From UBA1351 sp965140555 (lineage in GTDB: Bacteria > Bacillota > Clostridia > Lachnospirales > Vallitaleaceae): DNA of 64,000 bases. How positions within the stretch are numbered: the stretch's first letter is position 1; the number at the start of each line of letters is the position of its first letter. Below, one piece after another: positions 11,801 to 22,239 of this stretch. The notes under the pieces were generated by a model. It ran no database searches. It worked only from the letters and a program-made list of their open reading frames with translations, and was not told the origin of the DNA. The translations under genes and the position numbers were made by a program. The DNA is taken from the NCBI GenBank assembly GCA_965140555.1, contig OZ223259.1, positions 1,302,001-1,366,000 of the forward strand, read 5' to 3'.

Positions 11801-14800
11801 GCTACAGGGCGACTATTGGAACATTTGAGAATTTCGTTAGCCAAGTTATCTGACAAGCTATTAAGCTCTCTGTATGTTAATTCATTTGATTCATCTCTGA
11901 GAGCAATTTTTTCACCATTTAATTCCACTTGTTTTCTGAACATATCAGCTATATTTTTATTTTTTAATGGAACCTGATTCATCCTATAGCTATCCCGACC
12001 AGTTTCTATCAATCTAATATTTTTATATTGTAATCCATTATTTTCGCCAAGTTGCTGAATAAGACTTTTCAACTGATTAACAATTCTTCTAATAGAAGAT
12101 TCTTTATACAAATTGGACTTGTATTCTATTCCTATTTTAATTTCGCCGTCCTTTTCATAAAATTTAAAAGTCATATCAAACTTAACTTCTGTTGTTTTAA
12201 TCTCCATTTCTTCTGCTACTAAATTATTCAATTCAAGAACTGGTAGTTCCATATTTTGATAAACAAACATCGTATTAAAAAGTGGATTTTTACTTATGTC
12301 TCTAGGAATTTCAAGTTTATCAATCAAATCTTCAAGAGGATAATCTTGATGATCATAGGATTCAAGAAGGTTATAATTCATGTTCGAAAGGATATTTGCA
12401 AATGTATCAGATGAATCAATACTACTATTTACAGCTAATGTATTCACAAACATGCCAATAATCCCTTCAGTACCCGGCATGTGTCTCCCAGCCACCGGAA
12501 TCCCAATCGTTGTATTTGATCGGTTTGTGTACTTTATCACTAGAATATTTACCAGAGTAAACAACAATGTCGCTGGCGTTACTTTATTATTTTTGACCAT
12601 GCGCATTATTTGTTTTGTGCCCTCAATTCCAAAAGAATCCCATATAGATGCTCCAGCATAATCCACTGCTTTAGTTCTTACGAAATCAGATGGAATAGAC
12701 TCCGTTTCAATATCACCTAATTTGAATTTATTTAACCAATAATCTCTTTGTTTAATGAAAAGAGGTTCAGCAATAGAATTTAGCTGCCAATTAGCGTAAT
12801 CTCTATATTGATACTTAAGAACACTCAAATTCAATTTTCCATATAACGCCATAAATTCACTTGTTAAAATGCCTAGCGATATCCCATCAGCGACAATATG
12901 ATGTATATCAAAAACAACAATATGTTCAGCTGACTTTAGTTTTACCAAACTTATTCTCATAAGTGTTTTTTGTTTTAAATCAAAAGGTTTGACAATGCTT
13001 TTTAGGAGTTCATTTAAGCTAAATTCAGCATTTGTTTTATCAATTATATTGATATTAGCTTTCACATTAAGGTTGACCTTTTGATATACTTTATCTCCCT
13101 CAAACATGAATGAAGTTCTAAGACTCTCATGTCTTTGAACAAGTTTGTTCATAGCGTTTGTAAAGTTGTCAATGTTTAAATCTCCTGTCAATTTCACAGC
13201 AACTGTAATATTATAATTCGTGTTATCTGTCAATTGACTCACAAAAAACATTCTTCTCTGCTGAGATGACACTTCATATCTTTCTTTTTCTTCAACTTTT
13301 GAAATCTCTATTTTGTCTTTTCTCTTAGTCATTTCAATGACTTTTGCCAATTCGGCCACTGTTGGATTCTCAAATATCTCTAATAACTCAAGCCTTTTAT
13401 TCATATATTCTTTTACTTTGGATACAAGCATCATAGCTAATAGGGAATGTCCACCAGCATCGAAGAAATTAGTGTTAATGCCAATTTGATCAACAGGCAA
13501 AATCTCTTTATAAATATTCAGCAATTGCTTTTCGATATCGGTTGTAGGCAGTTCTATTATATCTGCTGTTGCCATTTCCACATCTCTAGCAATTAGATTA
13601 TCTTTGTCTATTTTACCGTTTGGCGTATATGGCATTTTATCTATTTGCACTAGAATCGTCGGCACCATGTATTCCGGCAGTTCCCTCTTCAAATAGTTTC
13701 TCAAATCCTCTAACTCTATAAGAGTTTCTTTCGTACACGAATAATATCCCACAAGATATGTCGAGGCGAATTTATCAGTTTTCGGTACTACTGCACATCT
13801 ATTGATGCTGTCATATTTCATAAAAACATGCTCTATTTCTTCAACTTCTATTCTATGAGTTCTAATTTTAATTTGCTTATCAACTCTACCAACAATTTGG
13901 ATATTTCCATAATCATCGTATCTAGCCAAATCTCCTGTTTTATATAAAGATTCTTCTCTGTCTTTTGAAAAATGATTTTTAAAGAATTGCTTATTTGTCA
14001 ATTCCTCCTTATTCAAATAACCTTCAGCAATTGGTATCCCCGCTATATACAATTCACCCTTTATACCTATTGGAACCACTTGTTGCTTATTATTCAATAT
14101 ATACATTCTTCTATTACCTAAAGGTTTTCCTACAGGGGTAAACTTTTGTTCTTCTAAAAAATTATAATCATCAGTATCAAATAGATTGCTTGTCATTGCT
14201 GTTTCTGCCGGTCCATATGCATTGAGAAGCTTGATACTTGACATATTTGTAGACTTCCAAATCCTAACTGTGTTTGGCGGCATTTGTTCTCCACCAACAA
14301 CCATTAGCCTTAATTTCTTAGTTGGTACAAGCGCTTTATCAAGCATCCATTCATGAACCACTTGATTCCAATAAGATGTTGGCAAATTTGTTATGGTTAA
14401 ATCGTGTTCTAAACATTTTTTTGAAAACTCATTCGGTGTCCAAACTCTCTCATCTCTGAGTACAAGAGTGGCTCCAACACCTAAAGTTGTAAGCACTTGC
14501 TCTAATGATATGTCAAAGCTAATAGATGAAAACTGAAGTACTTTATCATGTTCAGTCATTTCATATCTATTTATCATATCTATAGTATGACTTACCACCG
14601 CTTGATGCGACATCATGACCCCTTTTGGTAAACCTGTTGAACCAGAAGTATAAATGACATAAGCCAAAGTCTTTGAATCATTACTGATAACGGGAGTCTC
14701 GTTATTTGATAGATTATTCCAGTCATTTGCGCTATCAAATACCTTGTAGTCTTTTTCTAATTCTTTGACATTATCAGTGCCTTCTGTAATAATAACTTTT

Positions 14801-17800
14801 GCATTTGCATCATCAAGGATCATCACAACTCTATCCTTAGGATAACTATAATCAATCGGTAAAAATGCCCCTCCCGCCTTCAACGCTGCAATGATTGCTA
14901 TAATCATCTCTGGAGACTTCGGAAGATATATTGGAACTAAGTCATTCTCTTTAATTGACTGTTCACATAACCAGTTAGCAAGTTTATTAGCCTTGATATT
15001 AAGTTCATGATATGTGAGACTTAAATTATTCTGCTGAATTGCAATTCTATTTGGGAATTTTTCAACAATCTCATCAAATACATGATTGTAAATTATATGC
15101 TTATCAAACTCAATAGATGTATCATTCCATTCATAAAGCATTTTTGTTTTTTCATTTTCTGTAAGCATCTCAACATCCGCAAGTCTCAAATCACTTTTTT
15201 GAATCAATTCATTTACTATATTGGTAAAATGCGAAGCAATATCTCCAATATTTTTTTTATCAAAATGACTCTCATCATATAACATTTTAAATTCCAAACT
15301 TGGCTCCAAATTACAGTATAGAGTCATCGGATAATTTAATTGCTCCTCAATTTTCAAATGTTCCGCATTCAATTCAAATTTTCCATTTTTTAAGGCTTCA
15401 TCAAATGGATAATTTTCAAAAATAACTATAGTATCATATAAATCATAAAGTGCAGAACTTCTTTTCATTTTACTGCAAGAACGAATAATAGACAGTGGTG
15501 TATGTTCATATTCCCTAATCTCTTGAGAATTTTTCTGAACAGTTTTTATAAAATCAATAACGTTTGTCTCGTCATTGATTTTTATTCTATTTGGAACCGT
15601 ATTCATAAAGCACCCAATCATTTTATCTGAGTTACTCAACTCATATGGTCGTCCGGAGGAAGTGCTTCCAAATACAATATCATCTCTACTTAAGTATCTA
15701 TTCATCAATATTGCCCATGCGGATTGAATTAAAGAATTTTGAGTAATATGATTCTTTTTACAATACTCCCTTAAATCCTTAAGTGTGTTTTCTGTTGGAG
15801 CAAATGAATAAGTCTTAAACAGTCCTTTTTTTTCTAAGTTTTGTTCAAATACTTTGCTAAAATGAGAAGGTTCTAAATAACCATCCAATTTTTCAGTCCA
15901 AAATACTTTAGATTGATTTAAATCTTTTCCTTTTAGCCACTTAATATACTCTCTAAACTGAGGTGCTCTTGACAAATTAGGTATCTCATTATGGCAGTTA
16001 GCTTTGTACAGAATCCCAAGTTCTTTCATGATGGTACTCACACACCAGCCATCCAATTGTATGTGATGATGGGTCCAAACAACATAATTAGACTCAGCAG
16101 AAATTTTAATTATAGCCAATCTCATAAGTGGTCTATCATCCAACCTAATACCTTTTTGTCTATCTTCAACCAAAAATGAATCTAATCTTTCCATCTGTTC
16201 CTTTTCTCTGAATTCTGTCCAATTCAATTCAATATAAGGTACTTTAACTTTTGAATGTACAATTTGAACATATGACTCCAAATTCTTCCAATAGAAGGAT
16301 GTTCTTAGACTTTCATGTCTAAGCAGTAATTGCTCCCATGCTGAAACAAATGCTTCTACTTCGAGTTTTTCATTGATTTTAAGAACAGTCTGTTCTATTG
16401 CCACACCTGAATCAGGTGAAAGTTCATGGTGAAAAATCATACTTTGTTGAACTGGTGAAACGGTGTAAATATCATCAATATCCTTATTGGATCGACATAT
16501 TTCATCTATTACCTTCTGGTCTACATCCACTAAAGGAAAATCTGCTGGTATATAATTCGTACTCGTTTCAGAAAATGAAGCTAAAATCATGTCGTCTATT
16601 TGTTTTTTTAATTCACCTTCAAGTTTTTCAATCACATATCTATCAAAAAGTTTGCTGTTGTATTTTATATAAATATTAATCTCATCGTTTACAATAAGCG
16701 CATCAAATTCTATTAGATAAGAAGTATGGTTCTCTTTAGCATGAAACTCGCCAACCTCATCATTTGAGTGATTTAAAAATGAATTCTTTGAAACCGAATC
16801 CATTGTTCCCAGATAGTTAAAAGAGATCTTTGGTTCAGGTTTATTTGAACTAAGACCAGTATGCTTTCTCAAATACTTTATTAGTCCATAAGTCATTCCA
16901 TTTTTAGGAATACTTTTCTTATTGCTTCTTATACTTTGAAATCCAAATTTATAATCAGACTCTAAAACGCTTTTTTCTATAAAAATTGGATAAACAGATG
17001 TAAACCATCCCATAGTTCTAGAAACATCTATATCATTGCTAATTGATTCTCTCCCATGTCCTTCAACATCCAGAAACACATCACTATTAAATTGTAATGA
17101 TATAGCTTTAGAAAAGGCCATTAGTAAACTTTCATAAATCGATGCGTTGTAGGCTCCTCTTAGCTTATTCTTAAAACTACTCGTGCATTCTGAATCAATC
17201 TTCATTTTATAGACTTGGGTATCATTTTCTAAATATCTCGAACCCATAACATCTACATCAATATCTAAAACCTCGTCAGGAATATAATTATTCCAAAATA
17301 AAATATCGTTTTCTATTTCTTTTGAGTTTGAATACTCCTCACATTTCTCTACCCATGTTTTAAAAGTATCTGTTTTTGTAGGATTTATTACTTCCTTATT
17401 TGATTCATAGCTCAAATAAATACGAATGAAATCTTCAATCAAAACTCTCCATGAATAACCATCGATAATTAAGTGATGAATTACAAAAATGAGCTTATTA
17501 GATGTCTTACTTTTCTCTATATATGCAACTTTAATAATAGGTCCATTTACTATGTCCACATTCTGGTGCATCTCTTTGATAATTTTATTTTGAATCTCTA
17601 TGCTCTCGTCTATATCTAATTGAGTATGATCATATATATGCAAATCATAGATCTTACTTGAGCTGTCATATCTTTGTATCCATTGATTTCCTTGTCTTTT
17701 ATACTTTAATTTAAACGTATCATGTAAACCCACTATTTCAGACAAGGTTTTTTCTATAAGCCTTTTATCCATGCTTTTACTTGAATCTAGTACCATACTT

Positions 17801-20800
17801 TGATTCCAATGATTAAAATTAGTAAACTCTTGATTAAAAAACCAGTTTTGAATCGGACTTAGCTTGACTTCACCTTCAGCATTATCAACTCTATTATCCT
17901 TTTTAAGTTCAATTTCTTGTGCTCTCTCAGCAAGCTCCTCTATTGTCTGATATTCAAATAAGTCTCTCAGCTCAACCTTAATTCCATTGTTCAACAACTT
18001 GCTTGCGATCTGAATACCGATGATTGAATCCCCACCAAGTTCGAAATAATTGTCTGTAACGCTTAAATCTTTTTCTTTATAACCTAAGACTTCTGCCCAT
18101 ATGGATAAAAGGATCCCTTCTTTCTTATTTCTTGGAAGAATTTTAGTTTTTCCTTCATTAATTTCAATTTTAAGTAATGCTTGTCTATCAATTTTACCAA
18201 TGGGTGTGATCGGTATTTTATCCAAACTAATATAAATATTCGGCACCATATAAGTTGGCAAACTCTTCTTAAGCATGTTTTTATAAATAGAGCTCATTTC
18301 TCTTTCGCGTTCAACAATATATGCACATAGCATATTTTGCCCCAATGAAGATTTTTTAACTAAAATAACAGCATCTAAAATATTTTCAATTTCTAACAAT
18401 CTGGTCTGAATTTCATCCAATTCTATTCTGTAACCCCTTATCTTAACTTGATGATCTTCTCTTCCTAAAAATTCTACCTCTCCTTCATCAGTCCATCGTG
18501 CTAGATCACCAGTTCTATACACTCTATCAGGCTGGTTAAAATCTACTTGTATGAATTTTTCTTTGGTCAGCTCAGGTCTATTTAAATAACCCCTTGTGAC
18601 ACCAGCCCCACCGATACAAAGTTCACCAATACTTCCTTTAGGTATTGGAACTAAATCTTTATCTAGAATATAAACTTTAGCATTGGATATTGGTGATCCT
18701 ATTAAGACCTTACCAGGAGTACATTTCCAGCTAAGAGCATCAACCGTCGTTTCTGCTGGACCATAGTTGTTGAAAACAGTATATCCTTTAGACAATAATT
18801 CGTCTTTTAATTCTTCTGGTAATTTTTCACCACCAGATATGATTATTTCTAAACAAGTTAATTTGTCCCGGTTGTCTAAAATTTCTTTAATCAATGTGGG
18901 AATAGAGTTTATCATGTATATTTGATTATTTAGAATATAATCAATCATCTGGTTTTGATTAAATACCAGATCTTTATCTACTACATGAAGTGTAGCCCCG
19001 TTTAAAATGGTGCCCATCATATCTTCAATGCTTACATCAAAAATATAATTCGTAAGACCACAGATATTTTTTCCTACACTTACTTTAAACTTTTTCCCAA
19101 ACGACTTAACTAAATTTGCTACATTTCTGTGCTCTATCATGACACCTTTAGGATTTCCTGTTGTCCCAGACGTATATATAATACAGAACATATTATCGTC
19201 GTCAATCACTACTGATACGTTTTTCTCTGAAGTAGCAGATATTTCATCTCCGGAAATTTCCACTATTGCCTTCACTGTATCTAGGTTCATGTTTATTTCT
19301 GATTTCTCTTTAACGAGTAATATCTCTAAACCACTATCCTCAATCATATAATTGACTCTCTCAATAGGATAATCTTCATCTATTGGTAGATAAGCAGCAC
19401 CCACTTTTATAATACCAATAATACCAACAAGCATTTCAATTGAGGGTTTTAGCATAATCCCAACAATATCATTGGTCTTGCATCCTAGGTCTATAAGATA
19501 ATTGGCTACTTGATTGGTTTTCATATCAAGTTCTTGATATGTTAATCTTTCATTTCCATAAACAACAGCAATTTCACTATTATTTTTAGTAACAATATCT
19601 CTGAACAACTCCGGTATTGTATTCAAATCATTTGTATGAACTTCTGTTTTATTGAAATCTATAAGTATTTCATTTTTTTCTGATGCTGATAACAAACTTA
19701 TGTCTTCAATACTCTCAAATTTTTCTAAGCAAATAATATTAATCAACTCAACAAACCTATCTAACATATCATTTGATGTACTTTCATCTAAAACATGGCT
19801 ATTATAATCAAAACTTATCGCAATCGCATTTTGAATCGAAACACCAATCGTTAGATCATAATGTGTTTCTTCTGCCATCTTATAACCATGGAGTTTGAAA
19901 TCATAATCATAGTCGTTTATAACATCGTCCAAAGGATAATTATCTAATACAATAATTGTATCGAATAATTTAGCACCATTATTATTGAAACTTGTCTTTT
20001 TTATATTAGTCAAAGGATAATGCTCATATTCAGCTCTCTCAGTTAGAATAACATTTACCCTTTTTAAATAATCTTTAATCGTTTCATTCTTTTTAAATGT
20101 AATTCTTAAAGGAACTGTATTGATAAAAAGACCGACAATTTCATCTACTTTATGTACATCCATGTCTCTTCCTGACACTGTCGTTCCAAATACCAAGTCA
20201 TTTGTATTTTTATATTTTTTGATGAATATTCCCCAAATACCATAAATAAGCGTGGCAATCGAAATTTTATTGCGTTTTGCATATTCTTCTACAGTATTTC
20301 GCGGAATATATTGAGTAGATTTTTTTATCATCCCCATTTCATCGTTGCTTATTTTTGTAGCAATGCTGACATTTGTATCAAAACCAGACAAATGGTTTTT
20401 CCAATATGCATTGATTTTATTCTCATCTTGACTTGAATAATGTTTTACTATATTTTTAAAAAGTGATTTCTTTCTATCATTCTCACTCATATTTTGACTC
20501 ATGGTATAATAATTTTCTAAAAACTCTTTTACAATAATTCCAGTGCTCCATCCATCAAATAAGATATGATGATTACTAATTAACATGCAATATTTTTCAT
20601 GATCTAGTTTAATTAGTTTCACTCTAAATGGGATTTCATCTAACTCGAATGATTCCTTCTTATCTTGTTTGAGTATCCATTGTATTTTTTCATTCTCATC
20701 TAATTCTTCATGGCATTCAAAATAACGAATGTCACATTCTACATCCTTCAGAACAATTTGTATTGGCTTTTTTGTCGTTTCCCATCTAAATGTTGTTCTG

Positions 20801-20997
20801 AGAACTTCATTGTCTTTAATAAGCTTTTCCCACGCTCTTTTAAAATGAATAAAATCAACTTTTCCACTTAACTTAAGGGCAAGTTGTTCAAAATAACCTA
20901 CACTTTCTGGATCTTTAAGATAATGAAATAGCATGCCTTCTTGCATTGGCGTTAAATTATACATATCCTCAACTAGCTTTTTATCAATTTTCTTCAT
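8863..20997 (-). CDS. NRPS-2: C-A-T-E / C-A-T / C-A-T / C, 4,044 aa
   Basis: A large nonribosomal peptide synthetase. Domains by approximate residue: C (HHILFDG ~145); A (470-960); carrier FELGGDS ~985; epimerase (HHLIIDG ~1177, EGHGR and MGWFT motifs); C (HHHIQLDG ~1648); A (1960-2470); carrier FFDAGGHS ~2513; C (HHIVADG ~2702); A (3010-3490); carrier FFDLGGHS ~3545; and a last complete C domain (HHIITDG ~3731) at the C-terminus with no A domain after it. Pocket codes read against GrsA: module 1 about DVENIGNVD (unassigned, followed by E so a D-residue); module 2 about DIENVGAMT (unassigned); module 3 DLTKIGHVG, the aspartate code. The ATG has a GAGGGG ribosome site just upstream. It should accept N-acyl-D-Asn from NRPS-1 and pass its chain through the terminal C domain to the A domain that opens the NRPS-PKS. 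Confidence 0.95.
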   Translation of the reverse strand: MKKIDKKLVEDMYNLTPMQEGMLFHYLKDPESVGYFEQLALKLSGKVDFIHFKRAWEKLIKDNEVLRTTFRWETTKKPIQIVLKDVECDIRYFECHEELDENEKIQWILKQDKKESFELDEIPFRVKLIKLDHEKYCMLISNHHILFDGWSTGIIVKEFLENYYTMSQNMSENDRKKSLFKNIVKHYSSQDENKINAYWKNHLSGFDTNVSIATKISNDEMGMIKKSTQYIPRNTVEEYAKRNKISIATLIYGIWGIFIKKYKNTNDLVFGTTVSGRDMDVHKVDEIVGLFINTVPLRITFKKNETIKDYLKRVNVILTERAEYEHYPLTNIKKTSFNNNGAKLFDTIIVLDNYPLDDVINDYDYDFKLHGYKMAEETHYDLTIGVSIQNAIAISFDYNSHVLDESTSNDMLDRFVELINIICLEKFESIEDISLLSASEKNEILIDFNKTEVHTNDLNTIPELFRDIVTKNNSEIAVVYGNERLTYQELDMKTNQVANYLIDLGCKTNDIVGIMLKPSIEMLVGIIGIIKVGAAYLPIDEDYPIERVNYMIEDSGLEILLVKEKSEINMNLDTVKAIVEISGDEISATSEKNVSVVIDDDNMFCIIYTSGTTGNPKGVMIEHRNVANLVKSFGKKFKVSVGKNICGLTNYIFDVSIEDMMGTILNGATLHVVDKDLVFNQNQMIDYILNNQIYMINSIPTLIKEILDNRDKLTCLEIIISGGEKLPEELKDELLSKGYTVFNNYGPAETTVDALSWKCTPGKVLIGSPISNAKVYILDKDLVPIPKGSIGELCIGGAGVTRGYLNRPELTKEKFIQVDFNQPDRVYRTGDLARWTDEGEVEFLGREDHQVKIRGYRIELDEIQTRLLEIENILDAVILVKKSSLGQNMLCAYIVEREREMSSIYKNMLKKSLPTYMVPNIYISLDKIPITPIGKIDRQALLKIEINEGKTKILPRNKKEGILLSIWAEVLGYKEKDLSVTDNYFELGGDSIIGIQIASKLLNNGIKVELRDLFEYQTIEELAERAQEIELKKDNRVDNAEGEVKLSPIQNWFFNQEFTNFNHWNQSMVLDSSKSMDKRLIEKTLSEIVGLHDTFKLKYKRQGNQWIQRYDSSSKIYDLHIYDHTQLDIDESIEIQNKIIKEMHQNVDIVNGPIIKVAYIEKSKTSNKLIFVIHHLIIDGYSWRVLIEDFIRIYLSYESNKEVINPTKTDTFKTWVEKCEEYSNSKEIENDILFWNNYIPDEVLDIDVDVMGSRYLENDTQVYKMKIDSECTSSFKNKLRGAYNASIYESLLMAFSKAISLQFNSDVFLDVEGHGRESISNDIDVSRTMGWFTSVYPIFIEKSVLESDYKFGFQSIRSNKKSIPKNGMTYGLIKYLRKHTGLSSNKPEPKISFNYLGTMDSVSKNSFLNHSNDEVGEFHAKENHTSYLIEFDALIVNDEINIYIKYNSKLFDRYVIEKLEGELKKQIDDMILASFSETSTNYIPADFPLVDVDQKVIDEICRSNKDIDDIYTVSPVQQSMIFHHELSPDSGVAIEQTVLKINEKLEVEAFVSAWEQLLLRHESLRTSFYWKNLESYVQIVHSKVKVPYIELNWTEFREKEQMERLDSFLVEDRQKGIRLDDRPLMRLAIIKISAESNYVVWTHHHIQLDGWCVSTIMKELGILYKANCHNEIPNLSRAPQFREYIKWLKGKDLNQSKVFWTEKLDGYLEPSHFSKVFEQNLEKKGLFKTYSFAPTENTLKDLREYCKKNHITQNSLIQSAWAILMNRYLSRDDIVFGSTSSGRPYELSNSDKMIGCFMNTVPNRIKINDETNVIDFIKTVQKNSQEIREYEHTPLSIIRSCSKMKRSSALYDLYDTIVIFENYPFDEALKNGKFELNAEHLKIEEQLNYPMTLYCNLEPSLEFKMLYDESHFDKKNIGDIASHFTNIVNELIQKSDLRLADVEMLTENEKTKMLYEWNDTSIEFDKHIIYNHVFDEIVEKFPNRIAIQQNNLSLTYHELNIKANKLANWLCEQSIKENDLVPIYLPKSPEMIIAIIAALKAGGAFLPIDYSYPKDRVVMILDDANAKVIITEGTDNVKELEKDYKVFDSANDWNNLSNNETPVISNDSKTLAYVIYTSGSTGLPKGVMMSHQAVVSHTIDMINRYEMTEHDKVLQFSSISFDISLEQVLTTLGVGATLVLRDERVWTPNEFSKKCLEHDLTITNLPTSYWNQVVHEWMLDKALVPTKKLRLMVVGGEQMPPNTVRIWKSTNMSSIKLLNAYGPAETAMTSNLFDTDDYNFLEEQKFTPVGKPLGNRRMYILNNKQQVVPIGIKGELYIAGIPIAEGYLNKEELTNKQFFKNHFSKDREESLYKTGDLARYDDYGNIQIVGRVDKQIKIRTHRIEVEEIEHVFMKYDSINRCAVVPKTDKFASTYLVGYYSCTKETLIELEDLRNYLKRELPEYMVPTILVQIDKMPYTPNGKIDKDNLIARDVEMATADIIELPTTDIEKQLLNIYKEILPVDQIGINTNFFDAGGHSLLAMMLVSKVKEYMNKRLELLEIFENPTVAELAKVIEMTKRKDKIEISKVEEKERYEVSSQQRRMFFVSQLTDNTNYNITVAVKLTGDLNIDNFTNAMNKLVQRHESLRTSFMFEGDKVYQKVNLNVKANINIIDKTNAEFSLNELLKSIVKPFDLKQKTLMRISLVKLKSAEHIVVFDIHHIVADGISLGILTSEFMALYGKLNLSVLKYQYRDYANWQLNSIAEPLFIKQRDYWLNKFKLGDIETESIPSDFVRTKAVDYAGASIWDSFGIEGTKQIMRMVKNNKVTPATLLFTLVNILVIKYTNRSNTTIGIPVAGRHMPGTEGIIGMFVNTLAVNSSIDSSDTFANILSNMNYNLLESYDHQDYPLEDLIDKLEIPRDISKNPLFNTMFVYQNMELPVLELNNLVAEEMEIKTTEVKFDMTFKFYEKDGEIKIGIEYKSNLYKESSIRRIVNQLKSLIQQLGENNGLQYKNIRLIETGRDSYRMNQVPLKNKNIADMFRKQVELNGEKIALRDESNELTYRELNSLSDNLANEILKCSNSRPVALYLKPSNNTIIAMLAAIKASIPYIPIDTDWPVERIRYILEDSMAGLLIVDETVDRDFDNCMVFNMTNATNASEDEITQLINSENELLYTIYTSGTTGNPKGVTVSHKNMVNYVNWFNKEINLTNEDGSLLTSSYAFDLGYTSIYPTLLSGGTLNIMSKDTYTSPKKLLNGIRERNVTYLKLTPSFLSVLKDDINLTSSNFKSIRWIIVGGEKISLSDIKQVSHKIPHIHFMNHYGPTETTVGVIFKKIDMDKIESKWESDRSVIGKPINNTIALILDRDEQVSPMGAYGEICIGGDCLSEGYLNNSKLTAMKFIDHKDFGLLYKTGDTGRYIETGEIEIKDRIDNQIKLNGYRIELDEIKEAMHSIEGINEVVVTYDEMFKRIYAYYIGSLDENMIYLEASKKLPNYMIPKRFIKLDKFPLNLNGKIDINALKEGASMDTESKIINVTRNDMDQRLLNIFKGVLEIDIMCIDDDFFDLGGHSIKAMSLISKINEEFDVDISVVEVFSNSTVRKMSDFISTREHEKSIKIKTAVKKNYYDLAPPQKRVYLSELIHGNTTNYNSPMAIKLIGKLDLLRVEETLRRIIQRHESLRTYIVIDNNTPKQCIAENVSFKLNLISTTRFELRETINRLIVPFELSKAPLLRAYVVNIEGKDENILLLDKHHIITDGYSTEVMISDFTRIYNDEVMEDLKLQYKDYSEWLNEVNDTEFMIKQKEYWLNKLSGEIPKLNLPTDFERSELKTDAGDNISFYLDDEQREKIREISRFHNTTISTIMLSIYDILLYRITNDTDILIGVPVLGRPTGEMENLVGMFINTAVIRTNLDANTTFKQLVNNLKEASLEAIRNQYYPLENIVKDLKVRREANRNPLFDTMVVYQKLEDSGVKLDGLELEPYKLKAKEAKLDLTLHIRDSDETELEFEYKTELFRRETIEELCDFMKRIINNIDIAGETLLGDIELVNETQSQDIEKVDWESDFTF

Positions 20998-21069
20998 AAG
21001 TCCCCCCTCGTAAAATAAATGTATGGATAGGTTTCAAAACCCGCGCGTTCGATATTTTCTAGTCTAGTG

Positions 21070-22203
21070 CTAAACAAGATTCTCACCTAATTCATCAAAA
21101 TAATCTTTTCGGTTTTCTTCTAAATCCTTTTCCCATGTCGTTTTACAGGAACAGTCTAGATTATATAAAACTGAAATGTTCCTAGTGTTATTATATTCTT
21201 TTAATGCTGCTAAAACATCGTCACTACATTGATCACAATTATATGGCACGTTCGTCGGAGAGGGATAAAATTTAAATAATCCAACGACAACATTTCCTAA
21301 ATGGTGTGTATTCTTAACAACTTCAATAATGCTCCAAAGCCACGGACTTTTATACTTGTTTCTTTCGTGAAGATATTTTACAAGTGTGTAATCTTGGACT
21401 GTACAAGCCTCTAGAGATACTGTCGATGCTCCAACGGAAAAGGCATGCTCAATAGTTTCAATTGCTACTTTTATACTTTCACTTTCATTTAAAAATGGCG
21501 GTTTAAGTAATACATAGGTTCTTAAACCTGCATATTTCGTTAAAATTTTGGCAGCAGCATCATACTGATTCAAAGTAAATCCCTTATTAATCGAAATATT
21601 TCTGTAAGTGTCATCTTTCATCTCTAAGCCTATCGCAACTTCCAATACCTTATCTTTTACTAATTCTGATGTCCTTTTAATTTTTTCCTCATTCACAAAC
21701 TCTGGACGACTCTCCAAGACAACTTTCTTTATGTATGGATTTTCATTAATCCTTTGAAGTATGTATTCTTGAGCCTCCTTTGAAATTTCCTCATCATTTA
21801 AAAAAGAACCATTATTGAAAATATTTAGCACTGGTTTATCACTAAAGTCGACTTTATTAAACTCGTCATCAAATTGCTTAATAAAATCTTCAGTTTTCAA
21901 CTTATTATCTCTCAGCATTTGCTTAGAAATATGTCCGCACATAGTGCATCCATTCCCCTTTTTTAATGCCCATTCACAACCATTGGACATTAAATACATA
22001 ACAGCTCTTTTTACATTTTTACCATTAAAAAACTCCTCTCTAATTTCAGTAGAAGTTGCAACTTGTCTCGCATTTAATTTTTGGTAAGGTATCTCAGCAT
22101 GAATTTTTGCCATAATATCTGAAACCTTTGAATAGTATATCGCGCCATCAAGCCTTGAATTTTCATTTATTTTATTCATTTTACCTACTGCTTTTTCAAT
22201 CAT
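21070..22203 (-). CDS. Elp3/RaSEA-like radical SAM protein inside the NRPS operon
   Basis: A 377-residue radical SAM enzyme. The cluster motif is CX9CX2C (Cys76, Cys86, Cys89, in the context GCTMCGH), the spacing found in Elp3 and in the archaeosine enzyme RaSEA. The motifs FNNGSFL, VVLESRPEFV and EVAIGLE follow, also typical of that branch. Further Cys pairs near the C-terminus (CDQC and CSC) suggest a second metal site. The start is ATG with AGGAG upstream. The gene lies between NRPS-1 and NRPS-2 on the same strand, 72 bp before NRPS-2, so it is probably co-transcribed and acts as a tailoring enzyme on a precursor, a carrier-bound residue or the peptide. The substrate cannot be read from the sequence. 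Known RaSEA acts on a lysine adduct of a deazaguanine base in tRNA; whether that chemistry carries over is unknown. It is less likely a stray tRNA-modification gene. Confidence 0.8.
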   Translation of the reverse strand: MIEKAVGKMNKINENSRLDGAIYYSKVSDIMAKIHAEIPYQKLNARQVATSTEIREEFFNGKNVKRAVMYLMSNGCEWALKKGNGCTMCGHISKQMLRDNKLKTEDFIKQFDDEFNKVDFSDKPVLNIFNNGSFLNDEEISKEAQEYILQRINENPYIKKVVLESRPEFVNEEKIKRTSELVKDKVLEVAIGLEMKDDTYRNISINKGFTLNQYDAAAKILTKYAGLRTYVLLKPPFLNESESIKVAIETIEHAFSVGASTVSLEACTVQDYTLVKYLHERNKYKSPWLWSIIEVVKNTHHLGNVVVGLFKFYPSPTNVPYNCDQCSDDVLAALKEYNNTRNISVLYNLDCSCKTTWEKDLEENRKDYFDELGENLV

Positions 22204-22239
22204 ATTAGTCTCCTCTTTATGCTATATTGTAATGAATAT

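Noticed and set aside
8921..19351. Many short plus-strand frames opposite the NRPS genes
   Set aside because: They are antisense shadows of long, motif-rich minus-strand synthetase frames and have no ribosome sites or recognisable domains.
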